NCBI GenBank assembly: GCA_002897735.1
Contig: BDTW01000052.1
Coordinates: 64,634 to 128,633 of the forward strand
Length of the DNA stretch: 64,000 bases
Direction: 5' to 3'
Origin: a bacterium BMS3Bbin13
GTDB lineage: Bacteria > Pseudomonadota > Gammaproteobacteria > 21-64-14
Shown here: piece after piece, positions 60,796-64,000 of the stretch
Layout of the letters: every line of letters starts with the position of its first letter
How positions within the stretch are numbered: the stretch's first letter is position 1
Notes under the pieces: model-generated
Told to the model about the DNA's origin: nothing
Database searches by the model: none
Seen by the model: only the letters and a program-made list of their open reading frames with translations
Program-made: the position numbers and the translations under genes

Positions 60796-61539
60796 TCACG
60801 CGACGGTGCGCTCGTTCATCCAGGCCGCAAGCGCCTCGGAGTCGCCGATACGCACCCCGTCAGCGAACACCTGCGGGACGGTGTCGACCCCGGTGACCGC
60901 CCGCAGGGCGGCGAGCGACGCGCCCTCCCCCACGACGATCTCCTGATAGGGCAGCGCGGCCTCGGTCAGCAGCGCCTTGGCGCGAGCGCAGTACGGGCAA
61001 CCCGGACGGGTAAACAGGGCGATCTTCGGGAGTGCCGCGGCCTTTGGGTTCAGATGGCGCAGCATCGTGTCGGCATCGGAGACCTCGTAGGGGTCCCCCG
61101 CGCCCTGCGGCTCGATGAACATCTTCTCGATGACGCCGTCGCGCACCAGCATCGAGTAGCGCCACGAGCGCCGGCCGAATCCCAGGTCCTCCTTGTCGAC
61201 GAGCATCCCCATGGCCGCGGTGAACGTACCGTTGCCGTCCGGAAGGAAGCGGATCCGCTCCGCCCCCTGCTCCCTGCGCCAGGCGTCCATGACGAAGGCG
61301 TCGTTGACCGAGATACAGACGATCTCGTCCACGCCGTTCGCGTAGAACACCGGCGCCAGTTCATTGAAGCGGGGCACGTGCGCGGAGGAGCAGGTCGGCG
61401 TGAACGCGCCGGGCAGCGCGAACACCACCACCGTGCGTCCTGCGAACACCTCCTTGCTCGTCACCTCGGCCCAGTCGTCGTCGCGTCGTACGCGAAACGT
61501 CACCTCGGGTACTCGTTGCCCTTCACGGTTTTCCAACAT
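60796..61539 (-). CDS. Hybrid peroxiredoxin-glutaredoxin (Prx5-Grx)
   Basis: A 247-residue peroxidase fusing a Prx5 domain to its reductant. The Prx part has VVVFALPGAFTPTCSSAHVPRF with peroxidatic Cys50. The glutaredoxin part begins near residue 170 (KIALFTRPGCPYCARAKALL) with CPYC, then DTVPQVFADG and IGDSEALAAW. It should reduce H2O2 and organic peroxides using glutathione. Glutathione use agrees with gloA in the same window. Confidence 0.95.
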   Translation of the reverse strand: MLENREGQRVPEVTFRVRRDDDWAEVTSKEVFAGRTVVVFALPGAFTPTCSSAHVPRFNELAPVFYANGVDEIVCISVNDAFVMDAWRREQGAERIRFLPDGNGTFTAAMGMLVDKEDLGFGRRSWRYSMLVRDGVIEKMFIEPQGAGDPYEVSDADTMLRHLNPKAAALPKIALFTRPGCPYCARAKALLTEAALPYQEIVVGEGASLAALRAVTGVDTVPQVFADGVRIGDSEALAAWMNERTVA

Positions 61540-61779
61540 GCGTCGTTCCCCTGTACCGGTTGATCACCGCCGGGTGTCCGCGCCGCTGCGCCGATACCCG
61601 ATCGTCCGAAACCCAACGATAATACGGCGTAACACATTGAAACAGCAAGAGGAACGCAATGGATGTGCCGGGAAACAGGGCGCCAGGGCCGTGGTCTCCG
61701 TCGAACTTCGCCCCTTCGCCACGGGGCGTTGACCGCGCCGGGCGAGGCGCCACGCACCCCATGCCCGGCACCCCCCGAA

Positions 61780-61804
61780 AAAAAGCGGCCCGAAGGCCGC
61801 TTTC
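61780..61804 (-). terminator. Strong rho-independent terminator of the PEP-CTERM gene
   Basis: On the minus strand: stem GCGGCC-TTCG-GGCCGC with a UUCG tetraloop and a seven-T tail, about 30 bases past the stop codon at 61831. Confidence 0.88.
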
Positions 61805-61830
61805 CCCCCCCTTGCAAGGTGGTTCACGAA

Positions 61831-62676
61831 TCAGTGCTGATGCATCCGCCGTCGCGTCCAGGCCAGCAGGAAAGCCCCCAGGCCGAGCAGCGCCAGTGTG
61901 CCGGGCTCGGGTATGGAGGGGGGGTTGCCGCCGCCGGTATCCTCGCGCGCGGCGTAGTCGAAGGAAAGGTCCTCGATGCTCTTTTGCCGGGCGGCTGGGT
62001 CCAGACTGAGCACCCGCAGAAGGCCTCCCGTTGTTCCATCGAAGACGCTGACTGTGTGTTTATAGAGATTCGAGACGTAGAAATCGGTCCCGTCGAAGGC
62101 GATACCCGTGGACGACTCCCCGGTCTTGAGGAAATCAGCGGTCAAGAGATTTCCATTGATATCATAGACGTCGTAGATTCCTCCCGTGCGAGCGTCACCG
62201 CGATTGGCGATGAGCTTGCCGTTGAAGTACTCCAGTCCGTCATAATGCCTGCCGGCGTTCACCAAGCTCACGGTCTTGATGGTGGTGCCGGTCGCCGGAT
62301 CGATCCGGTAGGCGTTTGCGTTGCCCGTATAGTCCGAGGTCCAAAACGCGCTTCCGTCCCAGCCGATCGTCGACATACTCCGGACGGTGGTGGTGATCGG
62401 CGAGCCGAGATTGGAGCCGTCGACCGCACTCATGCGGTAGATGTTCCCATTACCAACCAATGTATAGTAGAGAATGTTTCCTACCTGCACGACACCCCGG
62501 CCGTTGCCGGAGTGCGGTGAGAGGAACTCGTGGACCAGGGCGCCCGTGGCGCTATTGTAGGCCTGAATGTACGGTGCCCCGCTGCTCGCATTATTGGCCC
62601 ATATGAGCCCCGCCTGAGCGGTGCCACCTACCGCCAACAGGGCCACCCCCAGCCAGCCGATCAATTGCTTTCTCAT
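61831..62676 (-). CDS. PEP-CTERM sorted, beta-propeller-like exported protein
   Basis: A 281-residue secreted protein. Signal peptide MRKQLIGWLGVALLAVGGTAQA. The body has repeated strand blocks typical of a propeller (GWDGSAFWTSDYTGNANAYRIDPATG; GIAFDGTDFYVSNLYKHTVSVFDG). The C-terminal sorting signal is PEPGTLALLGLGAFLLAWTRRR, the PEP-CTERM tripartite motif recognised by exosortase. AAGGAGG precedes the ATG. A sigma54-like promoter lies upstream, as expected for PrsK/PrsR-controlled PEP-CTERM genes. No exosortase is in the window. Confidence 0.92.
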   Translation of the reverse strand: MRKQLIGWLGVALLAVGGTAQAGLIWANNASSGAPYIQAYNSATGALVHEFLSPHSGNGRGVVQVGNILYYTLVGNGNIYRMSAVDGSNLGSPITTTVRSMSTIGWDGSAFWTSDYTGNANAYRIDPATGTTIKTVSLVNAGRHYDGLEYFNGKLIANRGDARTGGIYDVYDINGNLLTADFLKTGESSTGIAFDGTDFYVSNLYKHTVSVFDGTTGGLLRVLSLDPAARQKSIEDLSFDYAAREDTGGGNPPSIPEPGTLALLGLGAFLLAWTRRRMHQH

Positions 62677-62769
62677 GACCGTCCCCCCTCCTTAGCGTCT
62701 ACATAAAGCGCTCGCCCATCGACCGCGTCATTTTTGAATCGATGGGAGATCCGGTGTGACGATGATGTT

Positions 62770-62784
62770 GCGAGATTTGTGCCA
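62770..62784 (-). promoter_or_regulatory. Sigma54 (RpoN) promoter candidate for the PEP-CTERM gene
   Basis: The minus strand reads TGGCACAAATCTCGC, with TGGCAC at -24 and GC at -12 in correct register. It lies about 94 bases before the start codon in an AT-rich region. Confidence 0.6.
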
Positions 62785-63095
62785 GAATTTTTAATTGCTG
62801 AAACATCAATAGATTACACAATTTTCCGCGTAGTCATAAAGATGACGTGTAAAAAATCTGGACATAAAATTTCGGTCGAAACAAGGACTGCTTTTCAGAC
62901 CAAACATGCAGAATCGCCTACAGTCTTATGTTATAAATAGCATTATCATTTTTTTGGCTGTGGCCGAGCCGGGTTTTGGGGGTGTAAAATCTATTGACAC
63001 CGGCCGCAGAATCCCCTGATGGGGAAACAAACCCGCCATTTACATCGGCACCCCGTCTCCGGAGAATGCGACGGATCCCGGCCTCGTCACGGATC
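62785..63095. other. AT-rich intergenic region between divergent genes
   Basis: Bases 62785-62995 are strongly AT-rich compared with the window. They probably hold activator sites for the sigma54-like promoter on one side and the glycosyltransferase promoter on the other; TTGACA at 62994-62999 is a possible -35 without a clear -10. No gene is supported. Confidence 0.45.
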
Positions 63096-64000
63096 ATGAC
63101 CGATACCGACACCCCCGCCCTCGTGGCGCCGCTGCGCCGCGCCCTGCTCACCAACGAGTTCATGCCCTCGCCCGGCGGCGTGGAGCGGCTGCTCTACCTG
63201 CGTGCGAGCGAGTTCGAGCCGGCCGGGGTCACGGTCTTCGCCCCGCGCGTGCCGGGCTGTGCGGACTTCGACGCCGGCCGGCCTTACACGACCCGGCGTA
63301 CCGCCGTGCCCGGCGCCGCCATTCCCGGCTGGCGCGACCTGGCGCGCTCGCTCGCCCCGGCCCTGCGCCTGTACCGCGAGCACCGCCGGACCCCCTTCCA
63401 GTTGATCGAGTGCGGCCAAACCTTCCCTACCGCCCTCGTCGCCCTCGCGCTGCGCCGCCTCACCGGCACGCCCTACCTGGTATGGGTGCACGGCAACGAT
63501 CTGCTCGGCCCGGCGCGCTACCGGCTCTTGCGCGGTGCGATCCGCACCGCGTTGTGCCGCGCCGAGGCCGTCGTGACCAACAGCACCTACACCGCCGGGC
63601 TGATCGCCGGTTTCGGGGTGCCCGAGGCGCACATTCGCGTGATCGACCCGGTGGTCGACCTGCACACGTTCCAACCGCAAGCGCCCTCCCCGGCATTGCG
63701 CGAGCGGTACGCGCTCGGCGACGGACCCGTGTTGCTCACCGTATGCCGGCTGGTGCGGCGCAAGGGCGTGGATCTCGTCATCGAGGCCCTTGCGCGTCTC
63801 GTACCGGCCTACCCCGGATTACGCTACCTCGTGGTCGGCGCAGGCCCGGAGCGGCGCAACCTCGAAGCACTCGCGCGCCGGCACGGGGTCGCCGAGCGGG
63901 TGATCTTCGCGGGATCGGTGCCGGAGAAGGAACTGCCCGCGCACTATCACCTCGCCTCGGTGTTCGTGATGCCCAGCCGCTACCTCGGCGACGAGGCGAG
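63096..64000 (+). CDS. Glycosyltransferase family 4 protein, N-terminal part
   Basis: About 300 codons before the window ends. GT-B fold: the start LLTNEFMPSPGGVERLLYLRASEF is the GT4 acceptor-side loop. Then LVWVHGNDLLGPARY, VVTNSTYTAGLIAGFGVPEAHIRVIDPVVDL, and the donor-binding half VLLTVCRLVRRKGVDLVIEALARL, VVGAGPERRNLEALARRHGVAERVIFAGSVPEKELPAHYHLASVFVMPSR. It probably builds exopolysaccharide or lipid-linked glycans, in keeping with the PEP-CTERM neighbour. The start is 63096; an in-frame ATG at 63066 is possible. Confidence 0.88.
   Translation, partial: MTDTDTPALVAPLRRALLTNEFMPSPGGVERLLYLRASEFEPAGVTVFAPRVPGCADFDAGRPYTTRRTAVPGAAIPGWRDLARSLAPALRLYREHRRTPFQLIECGQTFPTALVALALRRLTGTPYLVWVHGNDLLGPARYRLLRGAIRTALCRAEAVVTNSTYTAGLIAGFGVPEAHIRVIDPVVDLHTFQPQAPSPALRERYALGDGPVLLTVCRLVRRKGVDLVIEALARLVPAYPGLRYLVVGAGPERRNLEALARRHGVAERVIFAGSVPEKELPAHYHLASVFVMPSRYLGDEA

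Noticed and set aside
62734-62940. 68-codon plus-strand gene in the AT-rich region before the glycosyltransferase
   Set aside because: No ribosome site and no domain; it overlaps the sigma54-like promoter of the PEP-CTERM gene.

Overview
The window looks like a chromosomal segment of a high-GC, chemolithoautotrophic, sulfur-oxidising gammaproteobacterium of the Chromatiales/Acidiferrobacterales type. The basis is a phosphoribulokinase for the Calvin cycle, a TsdA-type thiosulfate dehydrogenase, a membrane DsrE2-like sulfur-trafficking protein, a PEP-CTERM protein behind a sigma54-like promoter, and gammaproteobacterial gene orders such as ampD-ampE, trpG-trpD and polA-LOG-DUF2782. The species is not named; this is inference from gene content.

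Layout. 1-6.5 kb: 5' part of uvrA, a small exported protein, an unusually AT-rich tsdA, an SNF2/SWIM helicase and a DUF2892 membrane protein. 6.5-10.2 kb is repeat-rich accessory DNA: a 122-bp tandem array between two copies of a higBA-type operator (one with a dead higB relic, one with an intact higBA pair), an RQC-type winged-helix protein, a phd/vapC pair whose toxin is cut short at a dispersed repeat, and a likely group II intron 3' remnant. 10.2-24.5 kb is mostly housekeeping: rpiA, ilvA, a histone H1-like protein, fau-nadC-nhaA, a DUF1631 protein, divergent egtC/egtD (ergothioneine), ampDE and trpGD. 24.6-46.3 kb holds two paralogous ~240-bp elements resembling IS200/IS605 ends without tnpA or tnpB. 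Between them lie dsrE2, polA, a LOG-family protein, a PAS-GGDEF-EAL protein, uvrD, PilZ and TerB proteins, an HU-like protein, a Sel1 protein behind a sigma54-like promoter, nfi, a TetR regulator, an aldo/keto reductase, prk, trmB and thiG-thiS.

46.4-64 kb: a class V aminotransferase, a CBS-HPP pair, then a toxin-antitoxin island (Xre-RES, HipBA with promoter and operator visible, an orphan addiction-module antitoxin), gloA, a motAB-like pair, and a wrecked type I methylase gene. The methylase survives as two fragments separated by an autoregulated-looking HTH gene and is followed by an HsdR-N-like PD-(D/E)XK protein. Then come an alcohol dehydrogenase, a three-gene cluster of one Rid/chorismatase-like protein and two 2OG-Fe(II) oxygenases, a peroxiredoxin-glutaredoxin hybrid, a PEP-CTERM protein and the start of a glycosyltransferase.

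The most interesting unexplained signals are the paired tnpB-less IS605-like elements with possible guide-RNA output, the hsdM gene split by an HTH cassette, the 122-bp array bounded by duplicated HigA-type operators, and the Rid/2OG oxygenase cluster. All functional calls rest on reading motifs by eye; no database search was run.
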